Assembly: GCA_037074765.1 (NCBI GenBank)
Contig: JBAMDO010000574.1
Span: forward strand, 62,001-126,000
DNA length: 64,000 nt
Source: Mansonella perstans
Taxonomy: Eukaryota > Nematoda > Chromadorea > Rhabditida > Onchocercidae
Reading direction: 5' to 3'
This document shows, one piece after another, positions 1 to 11,098 of the stretch (the first letter of the stretch is position 1; every line of letters starts with the position of its first letter). A model generated the notes under the pieces. It ran no database searches, was not told the origin of the DNA, and saw nothing but the letters and a program-made list of their open reading frames with translations. A program made the translations under genes and the position numbers.

Positions 1-1601
1 AAAATTGAAATATTTTTCGAAAACAGATGCAAAACAATTTCGTTTTAAATGTGAAGCCTGGTTAACAATCGTCAAGTAATCATCCGGCAGTTCGCTCAGA
101 TTGTAAATTAGCGAAACATTATAACCTGATTCTGGTACTGAACACAAATATTTACCGTATTCGCGATGTAATAACTAAAATACGAGAAATATAACAGTTA
201 ACCAAAACCTCGATATCACAGAAAACAATATATTGAAAATGTATCACTTATAAAATTTTAAATCACGACCTTCTCCATTTAAGAATCCCAAGTCCTTGTA
301 AATATACATCCTATTCCAAAATCGCATCAAACTGTGCTTGAAAATATTAAAAATAGAAAAAAAAAACTTTACTTTGTCAGCTCCATGCTCTTGCAATTCT
401 TTATAAAATTTCAATGATATGCTAAGCTGAAAAAAGTTTGCTTTAATTTTTAACTTGGGAAAATCAAAATTTTTGTAATAGATGTGTAGATAACTAGAAA
501 AAACGAATATTATTTGGTTACACACTTAATATCAACCATGACAATCATCGTTCGAATGCAGATTTAATTTAAGATTTTACAGCTCATCTTAATTTTAAAA
601 CGGTGCTCAAATCTCGACGGAAACTAAAACAAACCATAATTATGGCACGATCACCATCAGGATTTGATATGTGGTAAACGACGCCATCGAAATCAGCGAA
701 CCTCACATCTACTTTTTCCAGTTTATTCCTAAAAATAATGCATCATAAACAAAGACTTTTCTTTTATTCTCTTGTTTGATAAAAATGATAAAGAAACAAA
801 CATTCTCGCCTAAAGATGCCAAGACATTTTAGACAATTTACTACTTAAATTAACAATCTAAACCTGAAAGCAAATGCATAACAAAATGCCATACTACCAT
901 CTGAAAAGCTGCATTGCTTAGAATGTTTTTATAAGTTAAAAGACATCATAGACCAAAAGGCACTTTAATTAAGATGGAACAAAAAATACGTGTAGATAAA
1001 AATAACAAAAAGTTTTCTTTAGAGGTGAAACAAAATAAAGAAAATCAAAAACTTCAAATCCCAGAAAAGATAGCTTTTTCGAAAGTTCTCACCACTTATG
1101 CAATATATAGTGGATTACAAACGTATATTTTAATAGTACAAAAGTGTGAAACAGCAATAAAACGAAAGCGATAATCGAGAAATAAGAGGATATGATAATA
1201 AGCAAAGAGATACGATAAAACATTTTAACAAAATATACAAATAAAGTAATGTAAATAAAAAAATATAAACTAAAGAGCGAATGAAAAGCAACCAAAAACA
1301 TAGTAAAAAATAAATGAAAAAGAAGATGAATACACACAAATGGTATAAGATGATACGATAGCAGCAAGGAACAAATACATAAATAAAGTAAGTATGAGAT
1401 TAATAATGAAGTAAAGTAATAAAAAAAGAAATACTTTCAACAAGCAAAAAGGTAAATAAACGAAGAAATAAAAAAAAAAAAACTAAGCAAACAACTAAAA
1501 TATCAAAACAATAATACAAGTTCTTACCCTTGTTTGGCACTAGAAAATTTAAGATCCAACACTTCAACAATAATTCGATTGTTCTGTTCAAGAATTATCA
1601 T
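1..1601 (-). CDS. arpc2: ARPC2, Arp2/3 complex 34 kDa subunit (partial, 3' end outside window)
   Basis: Exons in coding order: 1528-1601, 635-728, 373-426, and 1-174, which runs off the window. They join in phase to 132 codons. The protein starts [19 protein letters not shown] and continues with [19 protein letters not shown], then [15 protein letters not shown], then [18 protein letters not shown]; all are hallmark blocks of the first of the two alpha/beta domains of ARPC2. In the family ARPC2 pairs with ARPC4 to form the core of the seven-subunit complex that nucleates branched actin at the cell cortex. The full protein is about 300 residues, so a little under half is here. The ATG is 3 bases after a TTTTAG acceptor, as expected for a trans-spliced start. 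Introns of 799, 208 and 198 bases are seen. The family call is secure; only the C-terminal half is unseen. Confidence 0.95.
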
Positions 1602-4385
1602 TGCCTAAAAGAAATTTTAGTAAGTTTTACGATTCAAGAGATTTAAAAAAAAAAAAAACACTATTTAATTAGTCTCAGATGACTAATCTTTTAGAATGAG
1701 AAAAACTATTTAATTAGTCTTTAGCTAATTAGCTATTTTATGAGTTTTAAAAGACGAACTTGAAAAGAACATAAAACGAACCGAAAAAGTGAATCATAAA
1801 TAACAGGCGAATAAAATGCAAAATGAAATCTTGCAAAGACTAATTAAAATGAAACGTACCGTAAAACCATCAATGATTTAAAAATTTTTTGCCAACAATT
1901 GCACAGCCCGTTAAATTCGGATACTTTTTCTCCATTGATTTAATTATACAAAAAAGAAAAAAAAGTGAATATATCATTTTACATTTGGTAAATAATTTCA
2001 AATTTTAGATTTCTTGTTTGTTATTGAAAAATATATATATATATTTGTTGTATTATGCTCATATTTGTACAATACAATATTTATTGATAAGTTTAAAATT
2101 TCAAATTGTATCATTCGATATTTGATTGTTAATTTCAAATTCTGTAAACTTATTAATTAATGAATAATTCGTTGAGCATTCTTTCTTCCATTTTTTAATT
2201 AAGAATATTTCATGCATCCTACAAATTTAAGATATCATGATTTTAGGATGATTTGATAGCTTGTTTAGAAATGATACATATTCCATTAGATTTTCGTATA
2301 ACACAATCATCTAACCTATTATTGATGCATTTTCTTTCAATCTTTATCTTGCTTAAAGTTTGTTAGCATAAAATTAGCCTTTTTGAAATGAGATTTATGA
2401 AATGATTCATTAGTTCATCAATTCATTAATTCAGAATTGGGAAAAATAAATCTAATGATTAATACCTCAAGAAGTGTCAAATTAGTCTCAGATAGCATGG
2501 ACATTAGAAGAGCTGCTATTTTCCAAAATATAGCTTATAGCACCACAGCGTCTAGAAGCAAAGCGTTAGCACATTAATTCATCATTTCATCAAATTTATT
2601 ATTTATTCAGCTGGAATTCTAGAATCCTCGTATATAGGCCTGTTTGTGTGTATTGTGTGTATTATGTATATGTATATGTATGTATGTATGTATGTATGTG
2701 TGTATGTATGTATGTATGTATGTATGTATGTATGTATGTATGTATGTATGTATGTATGTATGTATGTGTTCGTGTGTAATATGGATGACATAAGATCGTT
2801 ACAGCTCATCAATCATTATTAGTATTGAACAGCTGCTAGGAGTCGTTTGACCGATAGTTAAATTAGTTGATCCATTCCCAAACCCAGTTATTTGACGATA
2901 CCCATACATATATCTGTATAAACAGATTTATACATACATACACATCAAATGATGTAATCCTGGTTAAACTAAATGATATGTTAGCCAAATGTTTTGAAAT
3001 GAATGTGTTTTGTCTGCTAATTTGGCTACTGAGCTGACATTCATGTGTCAATCCAGTCTCCGATACTTTGGATCAAATCAGAAATTATTATACTTAACAC
3101 GAAATCAAATAATTACTGATAACGATATCACACTTCATTCTTGTGTTTAAAGATGCAGTAATACATATTTTTGTTAAATTTCCAACTAATTTTAAACTTT
3201 GTTTAAATCACACATAGGGGAAAAAAGACGAAGACGGGAGAAAGCATTCAGAACAATGGATAGTCATTAGCAGTTGAATGGATTTTAATGTTTATTTTAG
3301 TTTGCTTTTCCTTTGTTTGTGACTCATTCTATTTCAATTTCCTTGAAATAATTTTAATTTTAGGATGAATGAAGTTTTATATAAAAACATTGCAAATTCT
3401 AAAATTTTGATTAAGCGAAACATATTTAGAGGATTTGAAATTTCTGGATTCAGCTTATATTGCGAAGATTTTTTTCGATTTTTTTTTTTGATTCTATATT
3501 AAAGTTACGAAACAACTGAATTAGAATTCGATGTATTTGTTTGTCATGTTTGAATTTCATTACTTTATTTAAATGCCAATTTAAAAAATCTTCATTTTAG
3601 GGATTGTTTAACATAATTTTTCTTTCTTATTTTAGAATGAAATAGAATTTTAAAATGAATCTAATTTTACATTTTGTATTTTTCTCAAAGTTTTTCACTC
3701 CTTTCCAACCATCTATTTTAATTATTGCACAAATATTTCGATTTTAGAAATACGTATGAAAAGGCTGTCATTATTTCTACCATCATACTTTCTTCAAATA
3801 ATTTTTTAAACATTTTAATAAGGCTTTCGGCTTATGGAACATAATGTAACGGGAAACTTAAGTGTACACTATTTGAGAAGCCTTAATTGTATTGATATAC
3901 GAGGAATTATTTGTCCTATGGCATTGCTTCTATTGTTTGGATCATATTTTATCATCAACTAATTGATTTACATGAAGATTGAAAATACACTGAAATAGAA
4001 GATTATTAAATTTCATTTTTTCCTATTCAATGCTTTTTCTCATTTATTAATCTTTAACAGTTATTTTTTGATTATATTTTAAAATTTCTCTGAATGTTCT
4101 GATCTTTGCTATTCATATTATAGAAGAAATTAATGAGAACTGAAGAATGAAACTAAGAAATAGGATGATGTTTCAATATTATAAACGAAATGCAAAATGT
4201 AAAATGTTGAAAATTTATGAAAAATGCAAATTGTAGAGTAAACAATGGATTTTTCCCGTTTCATAGAATGATTGTTTCCAATATTTAACATTATGTTGAT
4301 GTTATTGCTTATCGTTTTAAAAACTTATATGGAAATTTTAATTTGTATTTAAATACCATTTTGTAGTTAGTTGGCTTCAAAACGA
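1602..4385. other. Intergenic region between divergent ARPC2 and the SLC6 gene
   Basis: About 2.8 kb of AT-rich DNA between two divergent starts, so it should hold both promoters. Apart from a tetranucleotide array near 2666-2775 I see no coding exon. A 41-codon frame starts at 2454 on the + strand, but frames of that length are expected by chance in DNA of this composition. The right end carries a likely trans-splice acceptor (TTTTGTAG at 4359-4366), just before the transporter ATG. Confidence 0.6.
2666..2775. repeat. (GTAT)n microsatellite
   Basis: About 25 nearly perfect tandem GTAT units with a few interruptions (TGTG), flanked by degenerate TG/TA repeats from about 2640. It lies in the intergenic region between ARPC2 and the SLC6 gene. 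No coding role is apparent; length variation between strains would be expected. Confidence 0.95.
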
Positions 4386-7300
4386 ATGTCGGTTAATAGC
4401 CAAAGTGATGTGAAATGGTTTGGTAATAATAATCGTTCTTATAATCGGCAAAATTCCAACAATCGACTGCTGGTCGCTGGAGTAGAAACTACATTTAAAA
4501 GGCATCCCTGTCGGGATGCTAATTCAATTTATCCACCATTCTGTCGAAAGGTAAACCTGATGATTGAATTATTCATACTTGTTTCTTAATCATTCTAATA
4601 TTCTACAATTAAACTAGTTCGAAAAAATTAGAATTTCATTTTGTTTTGACAATTGATAAAGTTCTAATAATTTTATTTCGTTAAAATAAAATTTTAATGT
4701 TTGGAGAAGGAAAAACATAAATGTCAACATTTTAGTTAGAATTGAATATACCAGATTACATCCCCGAAGGTGATATCGAATTTCCCTTTGAAGATATTGA
4801 TGATATCGGTGATGAGAATAAAATTCGTAGTAATTGGTCTTCAAGAACGGATTACCTTTTATCAGCTGTTGGTTTTATATTTAATTTTGGAAATTTATGG
4901 AGGTATATCTTTTTTTCTTTGCATTTCATTTAACATTTTTCAGTGTTATATATAATTTGGAATCGTTCTTGTTTTTCTTAATAAGCATCAATTTTTCAGG
5001 TTTCCATATTACTGCCGAATAAGTGGTGGTGGATCATTTTGTTTCTGTTACATTCTCTTAATGTTAATTGCGGGTGTGCCTGCTTTGTTGATGGAGCTTG
5101 CATTAGGCCAATTTCCAAGTGTGGGATGCCTTTCCATATGGAAAGTTGTACCATTATTTAAAGGTTGCATTTATGAACTACGAGCAATTTCTTTGAATTA
5201 AATTTCTTGCTTTATGAAAATTGATTTCGAGGTAATCTTGGTTATTTTTTCGTCTTGTGAACTTTTCCGAATATGGTGTTATCATGTTCCTGATCATTAT
5301 TTAGTGATAGACTTCAACCTTTTATGATCTGCCTTGCAATTCAAATTTTTTATGTCCATTTTTTCTTTTATTCCAACATTTTATTCTCATTGAGTAAAAT
5401 CCATGAATTTCCACCAATTATTTTGCAGGTATTGGTATTGCGATGTTCTTGGTATCATGTATCGTATGTGTATATTATAGTGTCGTCGCTGCATGGGCAG
5501 TATCTTATTTTATCAGTTCTTTCAAGTTTGCTTTACCGTGGGCTACATGCAGTAATGACTGGAATTCGATAAGTAAGTGACATTTGATGATTTTTATGAG
5601 CAATTGGTTATTGTTTTATTATCACACATAGCCTGAAGTGTAATGTACTGCTAGATTTGAGTATTGAAATGTGAGCCGCATTTCTATAGATCTTATTGCT
5701 CTTATCTCAAGATTATTTTTCATAGTTCAAGATGTAACTTGGATAATTGCATCATAAACTTTTCTATCGTATATTTTTCTAGTTTGTCGTTCTTTTGTTT
5801 TTTTTGTTTTTTTTCAGAATGCTCCGTTTGGAATCGTGATAGTGTTTCCAGTTGTTTTCTTCAGAACGGTACCCTATTTCGTAATGGTTCTTGTTTTATT
5901 GATAAGGACCATTTGAACGGTAATTCATCGATACTTGAAATTGCATCATTTGATATCGATGAACATGCATTACCAAGTGCTGAATATTTACAGTAATACT
6001 TTTTCTATATATATATCAAAATTGATTTGTAGAAATTACGCTCATACTATTCAGAATATGATTCATAGAATGAATATTCAAGTTAGCATGTTATTACAAA
6101 GGCTTAAACACCATTCGATTTAAAAATAAAACGGCATTTTCTAGCAAATGTTTCGGTTTAAAAGATATTTTAATTCTATTCATTTTAAAAGCGTAAACAA
6201 GATTTTGGATTTGATTCAAGGTGTCAGGGAAAGGGAAATCAAGTTTTTCATGCAACCAGACTGTTGTTACTGCATAAGCAAATATTTTCTCCTTTTCAAC
6301 TTATTTTCTGTTGTATAATTATCAGTGTTACAGTAATGAAGTGTTGCTGATGTCAAATCGTTTCGATAAATTCAGTCCCATTAATTGGCATCTTGTACTC
6401 TATTTGTTGATAGTATGGTTTATCGTTTTCTTATCTGCTTTTAAAGGAGTGAAATCGTCTGGAAAGGTGATGAGTTGATTATATTAAAATAAAATTGTGC
6501 CAATCTCATTGAGTTTATGGTTTCATTTGATTCACAAGTTCAGGCTTAAAAATCTAAACAGTATTTCTTATGTTTGCTACCCTATAATTTTCAATGTTAA
6601 TTGTATGGTAATCGTTTTGACTGTACGTACAATGTTAAATATTTTTATTGAACTCTTACTCTTCTTCATTAGTGAGCAAAAATCCGCAAAATGCTGGAAA
6701 ATAATTGCAGAATATTGTAATATGATGTGCTGTGAATAATTTTTATTCCAGCGTCTGATAAATTGGTGATTTAGATATTTAAGAATTTGACTGTTCACAG
6801 TATTTGATATAATACTCGCAAAGAAAAACAAAATATTCCAGGCTGTTTATGTTATCGTTATAACATCATACATGGTACTATTCGTCTTATTTGTTCGTTT
6901 TCTGACGTTACCGGGTTCTGTCGAAGGTCTCATTTATTTTTATACGCCAACATGGAAATCCTTGGCTGATTTGTCGGTGAATATTCATTGTAACTTTTTG
7001 CGCTGTGCTTTTTTTTCTTTCTTTTTTCAACTTCAGTCTATTTTTTCAATCAGGTCTGGGGTACAGCAGCTGGACAAGTATTTTATTCCTTGTTATGTTG
7101 CACTGGTGGTTTGGTAACACTTGCGAGTTACAGCAGATTTCACAATAACATTTTGAAGTGAGTATTTTTTATATCTTCATTTAAGAAGGATTTTGGTATC
7201 ACGTATTAGATTTAAAATATTTTTGTATACTTTTTCCTCTTTGAAGAAATAAGTTTGATCAATAAGGACGACGACAATTTATCGGCAAATATAAGTATAA

Positions 7301-9647
7301 ATATATATCGCATTGTTTATGCATTCAATTTGCTTTCTTAAGTTTAGTCGTATGTATTTGTCGAATCGATCGAAAAATAAATCATTCTTCGTAGGGATGC
7401 TTGGATTTTATGCATTGTCGATATTATAACATCATTTTTCTGTGGGGCGTTAGCATCCTCAGCTGTTGGATTTTTATGTTATGAACTGGAACTTCCGGTT
7501 GAGCGATTCAGTTTCAAAGGTTCTTATTATTTAAGTTTAAAAATTTATTCGGTTTTTAAAAATCTTTAATTCATCTATCTTCTTATGGACTTAATTTTTT
7601 TGCTTCTTAAAATTTTATTCATCAGCAAATGCTTAATTACAGGTGGCGCGCAACTGATATTTGTTTATTTACCAGAAGCAATTGCAAAATTACCAGTTGC
7701 ACCAATTTATTCTATATTATATTTCGCAATGATTGTGGCAGTAATTTTAACAACAATGGTAAGCTTTGTAAAATTATTTTCGCTTAAATAATATTTATAT
7801 TAGATCCAACATTACATAGCTTTATTTAGTACTATGCAATGGCAGTACAAACTAAATTTAGAATGTATCAGTGGAAACGATAGTGTCGTCCATTTGCGAT
7901 GAATTTCCCGAACGTTTGCGTCGTAATCATCGTCATGTTTTAGCGTTTACATGTATTATATTTTATGCACTTGGTATACCTCTCTGCGCGGCCGTAAGTT
8001 ACCGTTTTTGATTTTCTTTTTTCTTGGAAGTCAGAACAATTTTTTTACTTCGCTGTAGAAAAATTCTGTTTCTGCTATGAATAATGTTTTGTTTTCGGAT
8101 CCAACTTAAACTTAGAATTAAATCTTAAAAATGTAATTTTTGTTTAGGCTGGTTTGTACTGGCTGTTGCTGTTGGATTACTTTACAACGACTTGGACATT
8201 AGTCCTATTAGCATTTCTGGAATGTATGGCTATTTCGTGGGCATATGGTTCTTTTTTTTACTTTCTTCTCATTGTATTTATATTTATGTCTCTTATTTGA
8301 TTAAGCTTAGCAAATCATTTCATTTTATGCTTTTTAAGTGCTACATAGGATATGAAATGATAAATAAATCCAAAACAGACATTTACAATTATTTTTATCC
8401 GTTCGAATATTGAAAATTACCATTTCAATTAGTTTGAAAGGATGTATAAAACTATTTCTTTACTTCATTTCCCCAAATGTTCAATTTGTCTATTGTTCTT
8501 GTCCATATTTCATGTTTCTCTGTTACTCGGAATTTTCATTATTTTGTAGGAATTGATAATTTTTTGGATAACATCAAATGGATGATTGGTTTTTATCCAC
8601 CACCATATATTGTATGGAAAATTTTATGGAAATTTATCTGCCCATTTATATATCTTGTAAGTATTTTTTGGAAAATATGCATGAACGATGAAAGAAGAAG
8701 AATGTCTTACAGGAATGTTTAGAAATCTCATCTAAAAATCAGTAGCTAGTTTTGTCTTCAAACATTATGTGCTTCTAAAAAAGATTACAGAAGGAATTGC
8801 ATCGATTTGTTGCAGGCATTGCTATCTTTAGCTTGGTTTGCTTACAAACCTATCGAATACGAAAAATACAAATATCCAATGTATGCAGAACGTATTGGTT
8901 GGGGTATTTCACTTGCGCCTTTGATTGCAGTTCCAGTAACAGCCTTGGTGAAATTTTGTTTAGCAAGGGGTACATTAATTCAACGATGGCTGGATCTGTT
9001 TTGCCCTGAGAATGAATGGGGTCCAGCATTGGCTATTCATCGTGCTGAGTATTACCCACTGCAAATACCTGAAGCTAGACGGCTGATTTTGCCGCAACAG
9101 AAAGAGGTATATTTTTTTCAGTTCTAAATTTATTTAAATCGTTTAATTTACCGCTATGGTAGTCTTCATACATACTACAAGAGAAGCATAAATATATTTT
9201 AAAAGATGTGAGAAGAATATAACTTTGGGATTTCAACCAGATTGCTGTTAAGATTTACCTAACTTTAACACTTAAAGGGAGCAAAAGAGCAAATATAAAG
9301 TTAGGAGAGCTTAGATCTTGTATGTATATATATGTATGTATTTTGTATTTGTCTATGCATATATGTTTGTTTGCATATATGTAATGTATCAATGACTTCA
9401 GCAAAAAAATATGTTTGTAACAGGTTCTTTCATATTTTTCTTTAAATGACAAGCTTCATTTTGTTTTGTTTCCATCATATTTTTTTATTACTCTTTCGTT
9501 TTTTTGCAGTCCACTAATAGCTACGAGGACTTTACACGTTCTAGCGAAGTCGTAGGAAGGCAGAAAGTACAAATAGAATCTGCATCGGGACGCCGTATTG
9601 GAAAAATGAATTACATGCCTGCATTCGAGCGTGAAACTGCCATTTGA
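4386..9647 (+). CDS. SLC6-family sodium-coupled neurotransmitter/amino-acid transporter (snf type)
   Basis: Fifteen exons join in phase to 731 residues: 4386-4550, 4736-4902, 5000-5163, 5429-5572, 5818-5992, 6334-6466, 6842-6976, 7054-7157, 7395-7519, 7643-7758, 7862-7993, 8148-8247, 8550-8656, 8816-9106, 9510-9647. The SLC6 signature is clear: a charged N-terminus, [11 protein letters not shown] leading into TM1, [26 protein letters not shown] in TM2, a large cysteine-containing loop with N-glycosylation sequons between TM3 and TM4, TM6 with QVFYSL and ASYSRFHNN, then a 12-TM layout and a basic C-terminal tail. Family members import amines, amino acids, GABA, glycine or betaine with Na+ (and Cl-) across the plasma membrane. 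The TM1 position that is Asp in monoamine carriers and Gly in GABA/glycine carriers is Asn here, and the TM8 LDSQF block reads LTTMN, so the substrate cannot be assigned. A second acceptor choice at 6326 would break the frame; 6334 keeps it. Confidence 0.93.
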
Positions 9648-10043
9648 GATGATTTAGATTGTAATTTAAGTGAATTGAATGACTGCTGTTAGCATGAAAT
9701 ATTATTTTACTGTTTTGATTTCTTGCTTTTTTCCGTTTTAAATTGATATTTTAAAAATTAATTATTAGAATATCGATTTAAAAGCACATCATGCATGCAA
9801 ATTAAAATTTTTTCAGGAAAGAAGAAACTTTAAAAGTAATTTTAAATGATGTGCATAAGTAATGCCGTGAATTCACCGATTGCTTCCAAACATATTTTTT
9901 TTGTATGGAAGTAATTATGTTTAGCATAATGTCTGTTTATCATGATTTTTGTTTGAAAACAATTATATTTACATCATTTAGACATTCTTTTTTGTATTGG
10001 ATCGGAAATTTTTATCGTGCAAAAGGGAATTAATTTAAACATG

Positions 10044-10250
10044 TATCTTTAAGTCAGTAAGTTCATATATGCAAAAACTGCATTGTACATTGAAATTTCG
10101 AAAAATTGAAACACGTAACATGGACAGGCATGAAGTACATAAAGTGTATCCTTGCTATTTGTTCGCATAAAAAATTTTTATGTTTCAATTTTTTGAAATT
10201 TCAATGCACATTGCAGTTTTTGTATATATAAACTTATTGACCTAAAGATA
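10044..10250. repeat. Inverted repeat: 69-bp arms around a 69-bp spacer
   Basis: Left arm 10044-10112 and right arm 10182-10250 are reverse complements with only a few mismatches, including the shared blocks GCAAAAACTGCA/TGCAGTTTTTG and TTGAAATTTCGAAAAATTGA/TCAATTTTTTGAAATTTCAA. The spacer (10113-10181) is the same length. It could be a MITE-like remnant or a hairpin in the 3' flank of the SLC6 gene, whose stop is 397 bases upstream. No target-site duplication is obvious. Confidence 0.85.
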
Positions 10251-10269
10251 TTGAAGTTGGAAAAAAAAA

Positions 10270-10382
10270 CTTCGATTTAAAGCAAGATCCATGAATTTCT
10301 CTAATATATTCGTGACAATTTTATATTCTCCTTTCAAGAATTAAATTTGATTTTAAAATCATGTTCTTGCTTTAACTCGAAG
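10270..10382. repeat. Short inverted repeat, 17-bp arms
   Basis: CTTCGATTTAAAGCAAG at 10270-10286 is the reverse complement of CTTGCTTTAACTCGAAG at 10366-10382 with one mismatch. It begins 20 bases after the 69-bp-arm inverted repeat, so the two may belong to one element or to nested hairpins. Confidence 0.7.
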
Positions 10383-10979
10383 CAATTTGTAGATTAGAAA
10401 ATTCAATTAAAGATAAGTGATTGTACTGTTTGGCTTCATTTTATTTTGCTCACAAGTTTGCTGCACCTTTTAAATCTCATATTCCTTAAAATTACTATTC
10501 TAGTAGCCAGCTCTGTTATTATTGTTCAGTTATTATTGGGTCTATTTCATTCCAACAAATTCCATTTGTTTTATTAAATTTCTTCATTGAAATTTCCTTT
10601 TTTTAATCCATATGATTCAAATAATTTAGTTCGATTGTGGGGAAACTCTAAAATTTTTGTCAGTAAAGCATTTTTAGGATTCACATGGGAACATTTTCTT
10701 GGATTTTTTCTAAAGCAAACTTTTAAAATTCCGATCTACGTAATTTTGAAGTTTGTAATAGCATGAAATAAAAAATGGCTGAGTTGTTCATGGATAGAAT
10801 GCAATAGATTTTCTTAAAGTGATTGACTGCCAAAGTCTGAATACTTCGGAATAGTCACCGATCCTATAATTTCAGACCTCATATGTCTGGAAGTTAAAAA
10901 TATTTTTTTTAATCTTGAATCCATTTATAAGTTGCTGCTTTGCTATGCATTACACTTCGTGCTTACTACTTATTTTTTA

Positions 10980-11098
10980 GTATTATTATTATTATTATCA
11001 ATTATTATTATTTTAATTCATGTTATTGATTATTTCTCTGACCATTATTACTATTGTTTTTCAAACTATTATTGTTATTATTATTATTATTATTAATA
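10980..11098. repeat. (ATT)n-rich imperfect microsatellite tract
   Basis: Two runs of TTA/ATT repeats (10980-11010 and about 11065-11098) separated by degenerate ATT-rich sequence. Low complexity, no coding signal. Confidence 0.9.

Noticed and set aside
2454..2579. 41-codon ATG frame upstream of the SLC6 gene
   Set aside because: No splice signals or homology; length is not significant.
6326..6333. Upstream acceptor ATCAG for SLC6 exon 6
   Set aside because: Joining here puts a stop in frame after the 5992 donor; the TTACAG acceptor at 6333 is in phase.
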